Assembly (NCBI RefSeq): GCF_007004545.3
Contig: NZ_CP045503.2
Location: 1,148,501 to 1,212,500, forward strand
From: Shewanella eurypsychrophilus
Lineage (GTDB): Bacteria > Pseudomonadota > Gammaproteobacteria > Enterobacterales > Shewanellaceae
Length of the DNA: 64,000 bases
Direction: 5' to 3'
Part shown: positions 38,742 through 48,267 of the stretch, in pieces
Layout of the letters: every line of letters starts with the position of its first letter
How positions within the stretch are numbered: the stretch's first letter is position 1
Translations under genes and position numbers: made by a program
Notes under the pieces: generated by a model
Told to the model about the DNA's origin: nothing
What the model saw: the letters and a program-made list of their open reading frames with translations, nothing else
Database searches by the model: none

Positions 38742-38990
38742 ATGTTAATTGGAAGCATAGCCGAACTGTTCTTCTGGTTTTTCTGGGATTGTTTATTGTC
38801 TTTTGCGTTGTACACGACAGGGGCTGTGGTGCTAAGAGTATTGTCTTTTGGGCGAATTCAGAAGCCGCTGTTTGTACCGATAGTGTTCAGTAACGAAAAA
38901 CGATTAGCGAAAAATGACTTTTTTTCTGCTTATATCACTGGTTTTTTCTTCTATCTGGTCTTGTTGGCACTCATTATCTGGTTAAAATAA
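38742..38990 (+). CDS. Small inner-membrane protein, unknown
   Basis: An 82-residue protein after a strong AAGGAG site. It has two membrane helices (about 3-35 and 62-81) joined by a basic loop (FSNEKRLAKND). I do not recognise a family. There is no close neighbour on the same strand. The ribosome-binding site, length and hydrophobicity make it likely to be real. Confidence 0.55.
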   Translation: MLIGSIAELFFWFFWDCLLSFALYTTGAVVLRVLSFGRIQKPLFVPIVFSNEKRLAKNDFFSAYITGFFFYLVLLALIIWLK

Positions 38991-39092
38991 TAATCTGGCT
39001 GTAAGCCTCCTTGCCAAAATGCCTGATATTGGGCCGTATCTTTTTAACAGGATACGGCTATACCATCTATCATCTAGACCTTGTTTCAGCTG

Positions 39093-39518
39093 TTAATCTT
39101 CATCATATCTATTTCTTTGTGATGGAATATCACTCAAATACTGAACAAACTCAACTTCGTAGCCGTTGGGGTCTATGTAGTAAACATTTCTTCTAAATTC
39201 ATCTTTAGCGCCATCCTTATCTACTGGGAACCCTGCTTTTTCTAATCGTGAGATAACCGCATCAAGACTGTTGGTGACAAAGGCGAAGTGAGCCAGACCG
39301 ACTTGATGCCCTGTGAGATCTCGATTATTGCCTACACCATCATCGTTGAAGGTGAGGTATTGGTAATCATCACCAAAGTGTAGCCAGTTTCTGGCTTGTC
39401 CGTGCCAAACTCCCTCTCCGCCACCCCTAACTGCCCAATGAGGAAAAGCGGCCTGATAGAAGCTGAGTGTTGTTGGGATATCTTCAACAACTAAATTTAA
39501 ATGTTCCAGATGCAGCAT
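39093..39518 (-). CDS. VOC (glyoxalase/bleomycin-resistance fold) protein
   Basis: A 141-residue protein with the paired beta-alpha-beta-beta-beta units of the vicinal oxygen chelate fold. MLHLEHLNLVVEDIPTTLSF, VGLAHFAFV and YIDPNGYEVEFVQYL supply likely metal ligands (His, His, Glu). The substrate is unknown. A GAGGAA site precedes the ATG. It is probably co-transcribed with the flavin reductase gene 53 bp upstream. Confidence 0.82.
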   Translation of the reverse strand: MLHLEHLNLVVEDIPTTLSFYQAAFPHWAVRGGGEGVWHGQARNWLHFGDDYQYLTFNDDGVGNNRDLTGHQVGLAHFAFVTNSLDAVISRLEKAGFPVDKDGAKDEFRRNVYYIDPNGYEVEFVQYLSDIPSQRNRYDED

Positions 39519-39571
39519 AATTCGTTCCTCGCTTTTTACTTTATTATTTGATGGTGTGCCTACGGCTAGAT

Positions 39572-40192
39572 TTACATTCCGTAGCAGTATTCTTGCTGTT
39601 TAGGGTAGGGTTCATTTTCATGTCTATGTCTGATCATAGCTAAGCTTTCACTGTATTGATGCAGCATATACAGGCTGTACTTGATACGTTGTCTCAGATC
39701 GACTTCTCTTGGGTCGATAACTTTTTGCTTAACATCTAAGTGATTTAGTACTTCTGTAACATTTCGAATGATGAGGTGGTCGGGAAGAGCGACTAATTTG
39801 TTGTTTTTAAGTGCATTCATTCTTAATTCAGCAATAGGATAAGCCCCGCTAATACCACTGGATACGGACACTAGAAGCGCGGGTTTATGGGCTGTATCTT
39901 GGTTATCACACATGAGCAGAAAGTTTTTTAGTAATGGTGAGGCCATTCCTCCCCACTCCGGGGTGATTAATACTAAGGCATCGGCTTTACGTATTTGATG
40001 GCTAATTAAAGGCCAGGGGCTTGTTGGTGCCATTTTACTTTCTTGCTCGCCGTCCCAGAAATCTAGCTTGTATCGGCAAAGCTCGATATGACTGACTTCT
40101 TTAAACTCAGGGGAATGCTTAGCAATATAGCTTGCAACTTTAGCACTTTGAGAGTCTGTTCTTTGGCTACTGCTGATGATAAGTAAACTCAT
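39572..40192 (-). CDS. NADPH-dependent FMN reductase family protein
   Basis: A 206-residue flavodoxin-fold protein. LLIISSSQRTDSQSAKVA is the FMN phosphate loop, and LVLITPEWGGMASPLLKNFL matches the NAD(P)H-FMN reductase family. The last 40 residues are a helical tail. It faces a divergent Fe-S-type regulator with a perfect inverted repeat between them, so it may be its target. Confidence 0.84.
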   Translation of the reverse strand: MSLLIISSSQRTDSQSAKVASYIAKHSPEFKEVSHIELCRYKLDFWDGEQESKMAPTSPWPLISHQIRKADALVLITPEWGGMASPLLKNFLLMCDNQDTAHKPALLVSVSSGISGAYPIAELRMNALKNNKLVALPDHLIIRNVTEVLNHLDVKQKVIDPREVDLRQRIKYSLYMLHQYSESLAMIRHRHENEPYPKQQEYCYGM

Positions 40193-40259
40193 TTAGTAAA
40201 CCTTTTTGCTTATTAAGTGTTTTGTAATGTAAACGCTTTATATAAGTTTGTAAACAGTA

Positions 40260-40281
40260 AAGTAAATAAAAATATTTACTT
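40260..40281. promoter_or_regulatory. Inverted repeat, candidate operator of the SufR-like regulator
   Basis: AAGTAAATA and TATTTACTT pair as perfect 9-bp arms around AAAA. It lies between the flavin reductase gene and the regulator, 36 bp before the latter. Direct repeats of TGTAAAC lie just upstream. The position suits autoregulation. Confidence 0.55.
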
Positions 40282-40317
40282 AATAGCTAGATCGGTAATA
40301 ATGGTTAGGTAGACAAA

Positions 40318-40962
40318 ATGAGAGATATTATGAAAACCAGTGAAAGAATCATTCAACTGCTAAAAACTCAAGGGCCTTTAACGGCTAAAGTGCTTGCCAT
40401 TGAACTCTCTTTAACCACTATGGGTGTGCGTCAGCATATGCAAGGGCTAGAAGATGATGGTGATGTGATCTTTGAAGATAAAAAAGCAGCTCGAGGTCGT
40501 CCAACACGTTACTGGTCATTAACTCCTCAAAGTAATAGTCACTTCTCTGATCGACACGAAGAGCTCTCTATACAGCTCATTGATTCGGTGATCACTGTGT
40601 TCGGTGATACTGGATTAGATAAGCTGATCAGCCATAGAGAAGCGGCATCACTTGCGCTCTACCAAGCGAGCCTAAATGATAAGACCAGTCTTGCAGCTAA
40701 ATTGAACACACTTGCAGAACTGAGAAGTCGCGAAGGTTACATGGCGACGATAGTTGAAGATGGATCAAATTATTGGTTGATGGAGAATCATTGTCCAATT
40801 TGTGCTGCAGCGAGTAAGTGTTTAAATTTCTGTCGTTCGGAGCTGAATATTTTTCAAACAATCTTAAGCGATGAAGCAAGGGTCACTCGTGAAGAGCATA
40901 TTGTCGAGGGAGCTAGGCGATGTGCCTATAAAGTGGTTCCGCTGTCTAGTAAAGTGGACTAA
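40318..40962 (+). CDS. SufR-like Fe-S helix-turn-helix regulator
   Basis: A 214-residue protein. A winged helix (TAKVLAIELSLTTMGVRQHM, GRPTRYWSLT) is followed by a C-terminal domain with a cysteine cluster in ENHCPICAAASKCLNFCRSE and GARRCAYKV. This is the arrangement of SufR-type regulators that hold an Fe-S cluster. The start may be 40318 or the ATG at 40330. The next gene starts 3 bp after its stop, so the two are co-transcribed. Targets probably include the divergent flavin reductase. Confidence 0.8.
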   Translation: MRDIMKTSERIIQLLKTQGPLTAKVLAIELSLTTMGVRQHMQGLEDDGDVIFEDKKAARGRPTRYWSLTPQSNSHFSDRHEELSIQLIDSVITVFGDTGLDKLISHREAASLALYQASLNDKTSLAAKLNTLAELRSREGYMATIVEDGSNYWLMENHCPICAAASKCLNFCRSELNIFQTILSDEARVTREEHIVEGARRCAYKVVPLSSKVD

Positions 40963-40965
40963 ATA

Positions 40966-41667
40966 ATGGAGTCTAAACGCGCACGTCTCGATCGGTTTAT
41001 CAGTAGTCAAAAAGGTATTAATCGTAAGCATGTTAGGTTATTGCTCGCTAAGGGGCTGGTGGAGATCGATGGTGTCGTTGCTCGTGATATCGGTCAGATA
41101 ATTGATGAGTTTTCGCATATATGTCTAGATGGCGAAGTGCTGCAATCGAATACCCCAAGCTATGTCATGCTGCATAAACCGGTTGGGGTGGTAAGTGCAA
41201 CGGTAGATGACAAGCACAAAACAGTCATAGATTTGCTCACTGATAAAAGTAAGCATAGCTTGCATATTGTAGGGCGATTAGACCTTAATACTTCAGGTTT
41301 ATTGTTACTCACAAACGATGGCCGTTGGTCGAAAAAGCTAATGTCACCGGATCATAAGGTCGGTAAATTGTATCGAGTAACCCTGCAAAACCCCCTTGAT
41401 GAGTCTTACGTTAAAGCATTTGCAGAAGGTATGTACTTCGAGTTTGAAGATATCATCACTAAGCCTGCCCATTTAGAACTTGTCGATAGCCACACTGCGC
41501 TAGTGACTTTAGTCGAAGGGCGCTATCACCAAATTAAAAGAATGTTTGGCCGCTTTCGTAATCCTGTTATAGGTTTGCATCGAATTTCGGTGGGGAATAT
41601 CATACTCGATCCTCACTTGACCCCGGGAATGAGCCGAACGTTAACTCCGCAAGAAATATTGCTATAG
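40966..41667 (+). CDS. Pseudouridine synthase of the RsuA/RluB/E/F family
   Basis: A 233-residue protein. The N-terminal S4 RNA-binding domain (RARLDRFISSQKGINRKHVR) is followed by the catalytic domain with the nucleophile Asp in VGRLDLNTSGLLLLTNDG, then GRYHQIKRMFGRF. Its length and the S4 domain fit RsuA-like enzymes acting on 16S or 23S rRNA; which uridine is not clear. It is co-transcribed with the SufR-like regulator. Confidence 0.88.
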   Translation: MESKRARLDRFISSQKGINRKHVRLLLAKGLVEIDGVVARDIGQIIDEFSHICLDGEVLQSNTPSYVMLHKPVGVVSATVDDKHKTVIDLLTDKSKHSLHIVGRLDLNTSGLLLLTNDGRWSKKLMSPDHKVGKLYRVTLQNPLDESYVKAFAEGMYFEFEDIITKPAHLELVDSHTALVTLVEGRYHQIKRMFGRFRNPVIGLHRISVGNIILDPHLTPGMSRTLTPQEILL

Positions 41668-41674
41668 AGACGAG

Positions 41675-41841
41675 TTATACCAATCTGGATAAGTAAGTGT
41701 TCATAACATTACGCAGGAAAAACCGCTTAGAACAAGGCTGGAGTTGCTGGTAACTAGTTATTCTAATTACAAAACTCATAACGTAGTTATCAGCGGTTTT
41801 AACCAGTAAGAATGATCAAGTATTTATGTAGGTTGGTATTA
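41675..41841. repeat. MITE-like inverted-repeat element
   Basis: The ends TTATACCAATCTGGATAAGT and the reverse complement of the right end, TAATACCAACCTACATAAAT, match at most positions over about 29 bp. Inside, AAACCGCT (left) and AGCGGTTTT (right) form a second pair. There is no coding capacity. It starts just after the pseudouridine synthase stop. Elements with ATACCAA ends are common in Shewanella and Vibrio intergenic DNA. Confidence 0.7.
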
Positions 41842-41988
41842 AGCCCTAGACTAATTCAGTGTTTATTAGTGTGACCTATCACTAATATTTGCGCCCGACC
41901 TCGAAGTTAACCGCTTTGGTCACGCTTTATTAAACATCCATGTGTTATACATATTCGTTATTATTCTTAATAATATTGAATTACCACT

Positions 41989-42954
41989 ATGCTGAGCAAG
42001 TCTTTAAAAAAAATATCAGAACTCGATGTTTTTAGCCTGATAGTGTTCAAAGTGCTGTATGAGAATGGTTATGCCAATAACACCGCAAGTGAGCTTCAAG
42101 TGTCTGCACCTAAAGTCAGCCGCTGTTTAGCATCACTGCGTACTACGTTTGATGATGAGCTGTTTTACCGTAGGCAGCAGGGCTTAAAGCCAACTCCACT
42201 CGCGGAACTTCTGTATAAGCCTATCTGTGATTTTTATCGAATTCTTGTGCATCTAGAGCAAGTCGGATTAGGTGAACCAGAGCTAGACTTTACCCCTATT
42301 ATCCATGTTGCAGTGGCTAAAAATATTATGACTAGTCTGGCCATGGTGATTAGCCAGCACCCTCAGCATGAGACGATTGGCAAAATACGCCTGCAGCAAT
42401 GGGGTCATAACTCGGCTGAATTGATTCATAATGGTGGAATTGATTTTGGTATTGCATTAGAGAGTTCGCAGTCAGCAGGGCTGAATTGCGAGTATTTAGG
42501 GACCCATAAAAATATCTATTTGGCCGCTAAAGTGGATCACCCTATTTGGGAACGTTCACCTCAGATCACCTTAGAAAAAATTGCTAGTTATTCATTCGTA
42601 TACCTCGAAAGCAAGGGCTTTAATGACAGGGTTGATCCACTCGAAATGTACTGTCAAAATGCGAGAGTAGAGCTAGTCGATGTGGATAAAGTCACTAATA
42701 GAGAGGAGTTGTTAAGTCATCTTATGACCATGGACAGTGTGGCGTTTACACCTGCTGTAGAGGCTGATATTTATGACAGTATTCCAGCTTTAAGAACAGA
42801 AGTCTTAGCCAGTGAACAATTTAATAAATTGCATTGTGGGTTAAAGCCTCCTCAATATTGTCTTGTTGAAAAAGAGCCGAAAAATCGCCGCTACAGTGAA
42901 GGTAGAAGAGCAATAATCGTTGACATAGTTACTGACTTACTAAAGTCGACATAG
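41989..42954 (+). CDS. LysR-family regulator
   Basis: A 321-residue protein. The HTH covers about residues 12-70 (NTASELQVSAPKVSRCLASL, then DDELFYRRQQGLKPTPLA), and the effector domain is less conserved than usual. The target is unknown. The next gene on the strand, 180 bp away, encodes the multihaem cytochrome, so it could control it, but they do not look co-transcribed. Confidence 0.85.
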   Translation: MLSKSLKKISELDVFSLIVFKVLYENGYANNTASELQVSAPKVSRCLASLRTTFDDELFYRRQQGLKPTPLAELLYKPICDFYRILVHLEQVGLGEPELDFTPIIHVAVAKNIMTSLAMVISQHPQHETIGKIRLQQWGHNSAELIHNGGIDFGIALESSQSAGLNCEYLGTHKNIYLAAKVDHPIWERSPQITLEKIASYSFVYLESKGFNDRVDPLEMYCQNARVELVDVDKVTNREELLSHLMTMDSVAFTPAVEADIYDSIPALRTEVLASEQFNKLHCGLKPPQYCLVEKEPKNRRYSEGRRAIIVDIVTDLLKST

Positions 42955-43134
42955 GCTTTAAAGGTATTTAGAAGCTAATTTCAAAAAGTGATATTGCTAA
43001 TTTTAGTAATTGATATTTCGCTGCCAGCATCTTTAATTTCCAATCACAGACTTTATATAGATATGTTCAGATTTTGTTAGTTTCTTTTATATTGTATTTA
43101 CTGCATTAGCAGAAAATACCTAGAAAGGGATACA

Positions 43135-45132
43135 ATGATGAGAACGTATAATAAATCTTTACTTGCGATGGCGCTGATAACTGCCATCGGCATGGCGGGC
43201 TGTAGTGGTGATGATGGAACAGATGGAGAAGATGGTGCACCTGGCACACCCGGTGAACCTGGTACACCGACATTGCCAGTCACAGGGGTCTCTGAAGTAA
43301 CCAATGTTGAGTATATTACTCATTTGGTTGAAGAAGGCCTAGTGACTGTTGAGTTCAGCCTCACCGATGAAGACGGCACAGCGATCATTGGATTAGAAAA
43401 CGCCTCTATTTACCTTGCAGCAATGACTGACAGTGGGATTCAGCGTAGCCGAGATGGTAGTGTTGGTGGCAAAGCAACTGCTGGCGGGGATGAACCCACT
43501 GAAGGCGCAAGCATTACTGAAGTTGATGACGGACAGTATACATTTGTTGCGCCAATGGCCGCCGTTCAAGCTGACACCGAAGGCTTAATTCGTTTACAGG
43601 TTGGTGGTGGCGATATAGCTAGCTCACCTTATATCATCATTGATAAGCCTGAGATGACGCACACCTCAACCACTGAAACCTGTTATTCATGTCACGTTGA
43701 TTATGCTACTTCAGATATTAAGCATTCTAAATATGTTGCACTAAACACTGCTGGCGAAGTCGATTTCGTTGGCGGTTGTATGGTGTGTCATAACAATATT
43801 GCTCGTGGACAAGATGAGACTGGCGAGTATGACGAAACCGGTGGCTATGCTAAAAATACCATGCAAAAGCTGGGACATATTAACCACCAGAAATTTGAAA
43901 AAGATTTCACCCCAACTAACTGTTATAGCTGTCATGCAGAGCCTGTGATCAATACGAGTATTGCTGGTAATGGTTGTAGTGACTGTCACACATCAGATGC
44001 CTCTGCTGCTGCGATTGTTCAGGCAACAGGTGATTTTGATGCACGTGAGTTCCATGCCAAATCTACACTAATTGGTATAGATGAGCGTGATGTTATTCGT
44101 GCAAACCACTACACCACTACAGGTACCCCATACTTCAACCCGACAATGGATGAGTGGATCGATCACAAAGACGTTGCTTGGACTTCAGGTTACTGTGTTG
44201 ATATCGCACTGTTTGATAACTCAGGTGAGACGCCTGTGCAATTAAATATTGGCGAAATGTACGCCGCACATGAGGTGACTTATGGTGGAGCTTATATCAA
44301 TAACTACCATAATGACTCAATTGTAGCGCGTGTTATTAGCCATGGTACTGAAGGGTATATTGAACAAGCGGATGGTTCTCGTTCAGTTTGTTATGGTGTG
44401 TTAACTGAGGGATATGAGTTAGCAAACCTTTCTGCAAGTTCTCGAATTACCATCGCAGATACAAACTGGGAAGATAGTGATGGCGAATTTGGTGTGTCAT
44501 TCACTAACTACAGTGATGTGGTTGACCCAATTAACTTCGAAAAGGTTCAGGATTGGGGACGTCGTCATGATGTAGCTGGTGATACTTGTACTACTTGTCA
44601 CAATAATGATACTAACTATCACAAGAATGGTGGCTATCGAGACGGCGGTTTAGACTGTGTTGCCTGTCATAACAATGGCCAAGATCGAAGAGCTGCATAT
44701 TCTGCACCAGGCTTTGGCCCTATGGTCCACAGCATGCACTGGGGTATTGGTAATGCGCTTTCAGGTGCTAAAGTCGACGAAGAGACAGGTGAGAACCTAG
44801 TTAACTCAGCAGCTAGCTTGAATGCTGATAACTGCGTATCTTGTCACGCTGACGGTGTGAGCTTAGCGGATGTACCTAATCAATATATGCTATCTAAGGC
44901 GTATAACGAAGGTAATGCTGGCGTGATGACTAGCCCTATCACGGCGAACTGTTTTGCTTGTCATAATTCAGACCAAGCACTGAATCACATGGGCCAAAAT
45001 GGTGGTGAGCTGAATGTACCAACAACAGTAGGTTGGTTTACCGAAGGGACTTCTGAGTCTTGTGCAACGTGTCATGATACTGGTAAGTCGTTCGGTATCG
45101 ATAAGTTCCATAATTTTGACCGTACGCTGTAA
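43135..45132 (+). CDS. OmcA/MtrC-type outer-membrane multihaem c-type cytochrome with nine CXXCH
   Basis: A 665-residue lipoprotein: lipobox GMAGC, then a short collagen-like Gly-rich linker (GTDGEDGAPGTPGEPGTP). An N-terminal beta domain (to about 180), a haem domain with four CXXCH, a second beta domain and a C-terminal haem domain with five CXXCH follow. The order matches domains I-IV of OmcA/MtrC, which have ten haems (5+5); here domain II has four. It should face the cell exterior and pass electrons to minerals or other acceptors. No mtrA/mtrB partner is adjacent. Confidence 0.9.
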   Translation: MMRTYNKSLLAMALITAIGMAGCSGDDGTDGEDGAPGTPGEPGTPTLPVTGVSEVTNVEYITHLVEEGLVTVEFSLTDEDGTAIIGLENASIYLAAMTDSGIQRSRDGSVGGKATAGGDEPTEGASITEVDDGQYTFVAPMAAVQADTEGLIRLQVGGGDIASSPYIIIDKPEMTHTSTTETCYSCHVDYATSDIKHSKYVALNTAGEVDFVGGCMVCHNNIARGQDETGEYDETGGYAKNTMQKLGHINHQKFEKDFTPTNCYSCHAEPVINTSIAGNGCSDCHTSDASAAAIVQATGDFDAREFHAKSTLIGIDERDVIRANHYTTTGTPYFNPTMDEWIDHKDVAWTSGYCVDIALFDNSGETPVQLNIGEMYAAHEVTYGGAYINNYHNDSIVARVISHGTEGYIEQADGSRSVCYGVLTEGYELANLSASSRITIADTNWEDSDGEFGVSFTNYSDVVDPINFEKVQDWGRRHDVAGDTCTTCHNNDTNYHKNGGYRDGGLDCVACHNNGQDRRAAYSAPGFGPMVHSMHWGIGNALSGAKVDEETGENLVNSAASLNADNCVSCHADGVSLADVPNQYMLSKAYNEGNAGVMTSPITANCFACHNSDQALNHMGQNGGELNVPTTVGWFTEGTSESCATCHDTGKSFGIDKFHNFDRTL

Positions 45133-45261
45133 GCTTTGCTGTAAGAGCTAGGGCTTTGGGTGACCTTAGGGTTTAATCTTTTAAGGGAACCCAATAACTT
45201 ATAATTATAAAAGTTTGACCCCGCTATGAGATCCCTGCTTCTCATAGTCTTTGAACCTCTT

Positions 45262-45287
45262 GGGAGCCTTCGGGCTCCTTTTTTTGT
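45262..45287 (+). terminator. Rho-independent terminator after the cytochrome gene
   Basis: GGGAGCC and GGCTCC pair around TTCG, followed by seven T. It is 130 bp after the stop, leaving a long 3' untranslated region. From here to 45695 I see no gene; AT-rich DNA holds a TGTGATCAAGATC half-match to a CRP site at 45341. Confidence 0.88.
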
Positions 45288-45695
45288 ACAAAAAATTTAT
45301 TCATTGTTTATTAAACACAAACTTAAGTAATGTGCAGTTTTGTGATCAAGATCGATATTTCATGGCTGAAGCCATAAGATATCAGTAACAACTAAAGTAA
45401 CAATCCATCAAATGTGTGATCGGTAGCTCGCTTTGGTGTTAATTTGCGATCTGGGTGTGGCTTGGTTTTTTGTTTCTGTTCAATATTAACTTTTATCTTA
45501 CTAATTGTTTGAAAATAAAGTGTAATTTTTACTCTTGTGTAAAGACAATACCTCTATAGATACATGGGGTATGCATTTGCTTGCCCTAGGTGCTTGCTCT
45601 AGAATCCGCAGCGCTAAGATTAACCAAAGTTAATCTAGTGTGACGCTATGGTCGTCGCTACTTATTCTATTGATTACTTCCTGTAGGGGAATTCA

Positions 45696-46322
45696 ATGTC
45701 TACACAGCTTACAAACTCTCTCGCAAATCCAGCTCCACTAGGTTTGATGGGCTTCGGTATGACTACCGTCTTGCTAAACATCCACAATGCCGGTTTCTTC
45801 CCAATTGATTCAATGATCCTAGCGATGGGTATTTTCTATGGTGGCATTGGACAGGTGATCGTAGGCATCATGTGTTTCAAGCGTGGCGACACATTTGGTA
45901 CCACTGCATTTACCTCATACGGTCTGTTTTGGTTGACGTTAGTCGGTCTTATCGTGATGCCTAAAATGGGACTCGCAACCAGCCCAGCTAATTTTATGGG
46001 ATGGTATTTAGCGCTTTGGGGCATATTTACTGGCTTTATGTTTATCGGCTCAATGTGCTATCCACTCGCTAAGCAAGTCGTGTTTGGTTCACTGACTATT
46101 TTATTCTTCCTACTTGCGGCACGTGACTTTACCGGCAGCGACTTGATAGGAACAATTGCTGGCTTTGAAGGGATTTTCTGTGGCTTGAGCGCTATGTATT
46201 TTGCAATGGCTCAGGTACTAAACGCTGAATTTGGTCGTGTTATTTTACCTGTGGGTAAAGCACGATTTATCGCTAGAAAATCGGCAGTTGTTGAAGTTAA
46301 AGCCCCTTTGCAGGCGGCATAA
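45696..46322 (+). CDS. satP: Acetate/succinate transporter, GPR1/FUN34/YaaH family
   Basis: A 208-residue protein with six membrane helices. NPAPLGLMGFGMTTVLLNIH is the family signature near the N-terminus. It transports acetate, and succinate in E. coli, in symport with protons. A GTAGGGG site precedes the ATG. The long AT-rich upstream region suggests regulation. It is monocistronic. Confidence 0.9.
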   Translation: MSTQLTNSLANPAPLGLMGFGMTTVLLNIHNAGFFPIDSMILAMGIFYGGIGQVIVGIMCFKRGDTFGTTAFTSYGLFWLTLVGLIVMPKMGLATSPANFMGWYLALWGIFTGFMFIGSMCYPLAKQVVFGSLTILFFLLAARDFTGSDLIGTIAGFEGIFCGLSAMYFAMAQVLNAEFGRVILPVGKARFIARKSAVVEVKAPLQAA

Positions 46323-46367
46323 TATCAATCGGTATAATATTCTAACTTTTTGATTGCTGTGAATAAC

Positions 46368-46398
46368 AAAAAAGCTGACGAAATCGTCAGCTTTTTTT
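46368..46398. terminator. Bidirectional terminator between satP and the POT/MFS gene
   Basis: AAGCTGACG and CGTCAGCTT pair around AAAT, with A-rich sequence on the left and seven T on the right, so it can end transcripts from either side. Confidence 0.9.
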
Positions 46399-46428
46399 GG
46401 TTTAACCCAGAGGTGTTATACCATGGTA

Positions 46429-47961
46429 TTAACGCTGCTGTAGTTTAAACAGCCACTTACCGTAAAGGTAGATCCCCACCGCTGAAATCGTGCCGATGGC
46501 AGCGATAATGTACCAAGCCATACCGATATTATGGGTATTGTAGAGCAAGGTGGTTAGCTCCTGAGCTGGCTCTCCCGTGTAGGCAACGAGTGTCGTAAAG
46601 GCTTCTCCCAGAGGGATCGCACTCACATCATTGGCATTCATGCCGCGCTCGGCTAAAAGCTCGAGTGAGAAGATCTCCTTCGATGCATACATCTCATAGA
46701 GTTTAGGGCCGAAGAAACCCTCGAGCGTCCAGCCTATTCCTTGGGGGAGCATCACAAAACCCAGATACATAGCCTTTTTGCCTTCAGGGGCGATGTTACC
46801 CATAAACTCATTCTTCTTCGGGCTGATCATCATCTCACCGAATGAGAACATTGCAATGGCAAACACCATCATCCAGGCCGCATTAGTGGCGCCGATAAAG
46901 ACGAAGGCTAAAATACTCAGTAAGCAACCAGCCAGCATTGCTGTGGTGATACGATATTTTGCCGTAAGCGCCGCAACGAGGAAGCAAGAGGTCATGATCA
47001 TACCGGCATTGAGGTTTAGCATCCCCTCAGGCATCACCTTAGTCCCGGTGTTATCCAGTCCCAGCCAGAATTGTAATATCCCGTTTGATGTCCCTTCTGG
47101 ACCAAACAATGAGGTGACGATAACACTGGTATCTACCCACTCAGCGATATGGATGGGCAGTACATCAAATAGGGAGTTAAATAGAAACCAGAACCCCGCA
47201 AATACCAACATGTAGTAGATAACGATAGGCTTTTTTAGCTCATTCCATGCATCTTTCCAGAGGACTTCTTGATGTATTTCACCGGCTTTAATCTTGCGGT
47301 TTCGCTCTAAGCGTGCCTCTTTGCCAGGCTCTTTATAGGCAAGTAAGAAAAGGAAGTTAAATGAGATAATGGCTGCACAGGCGTAGAATACATTATCCCA
47401 TGAGAGCTGGCGCATATGCACAGCAACTAATGGTCCTAAGAAACCACCGATGTTAACCACCTGGTAAAAGATACCCCAAGCCATGGAGGTGTTCTGCCTC
47501 CCCGTTGAGAGGACCAAGGTCCCTTGGATCCCAGGCTTAAATACTCCTGTGCCGGCGGCAAGTAGTATCGCTCCAAATAGGAAACCGTAGAAGCTTGGGA
47601 AAAATGCCATCACCAAATAGCCACATATCTTGATTATGGTTGAGGCAAAAATCGTCTCTTTATAACCAACTCTATCTGAGATCCCCCCAGTGAAAACAGG
47701 AATGAATGTCTGCATCATCGCCCAAATGCCGATAATGACACCGTAGTCGCTGAGGCTGATCCCTAGGCCGCCTTCAGATACCGGCGCTTTGGCATAAAGG
47801 CCCGCACTGGCTTTGACACCGTAGTAGGCAATGCGCTCAACGAGCTCCATGCCACCGACTATCCAGAAAATATAACTTAAGCTGGCAATGGAAGCCCACA
47901 TGCCCAGTTGTTTCACTTCTCGCAGATCATTATCTGCATAAGCGTCTTTGGAATCGCTCAT
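46429..47961 (-). CDS. POT/MFS-type transporter
   Basis: A 510-residue protein from the second of two adjacent ATG codons (47961), which has the better spacing from AAGGA. There are 12 or more membrane helices. ELVERIAYYGVKA resembles the POT signature (ExERFxYYG), and the loop GGISDRVGYKE is the MFS A motif. GTGVFKPGIQGTL and YQVVNIGGFLGP also fit proton-dependent oligopeptide transporters. The substrate is probably peptides but is not proven. Confidence 0.75.
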   Translation of the reverse strand: MSDSKDAYADNDLREVKQLGMWASIASLSYIFWIVGGMELVERIAYYGVKASAGLYAKAPVSEGGLGISLSDYGVIIGIWAMMQTFIPVFTGGISDRVGYKETIFASTIIKICGYLVMAFFPSFYGFLFGAILLAAGTGVFKPGIQGTLVLSTGRQNTSMAWGIFYQVVNIGGFLGPLVAVHMRQLSWDNVFYACAAIISFNFLFLLAYKEPGKEARLERNRKIKAGEIHQEVLWKDAWNELKKPIVIYYMLVFAGFWFLFNSLFDVLPIHIAEWVDTSVIVTSLFGPEGTSNGILQFWLGLDNTGTKVMPEGMLNLNAGMIMTSCFLVAALTAKYRITTAMLAGCLLSILAFVFIGATNAAWMMVFAIAMFSFGEMMISPKKNEFMGNIAPEGKKAMYLGFVMLPQGIGWTLEGFFGPKLYEMYASKEIFSLELLAERGMNANDVSAIPLGEAFTTLVAYTGEPAQELTTLLYNTHNIGMAWYIIAAIGTISAVGIYLYGKWLFKLQQR

Positions 47962-48267
47962 CATCTTCCTTTAAATATTATAATTATTAGTTTGTTATTA
48001 ATGACATTTGTTAGCTTGCTACTAAATGATGTGCTTATGTTGAATTATAATGTTTTAAACGCACATCTTGATTGTTTTTAGGTTGTTTGCTTGTGATAAC
48101 AGCCGACACTTTACCTAATTTACTGCAAAACACCAAAACCAATCTTATAAATTATTAAAACAGCAGTAGCACGTAGATTTATCAGGCATTAATCTTGTTG
48201 GTCTGATGCTAAAAATGTTATATAGCTTAGTTGTATTGTGTCAGTTTCAGTTTAGGGGGAGCAAAAT

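Noticed and set aside
39033..39058. GCCGTATC/GATACGGC inverted repeat as the terminator of the VOC gene
   Set aside because: The arms are good, but neither side has a T tract and the loop is 10 nt; not called as a feature.
45339..45360. TGTGATCAAGATCGATA as a CRP site for satP
   Set aside because: Only one half fits well and it is about 340 bp upstream of the gene; kept only as a note.
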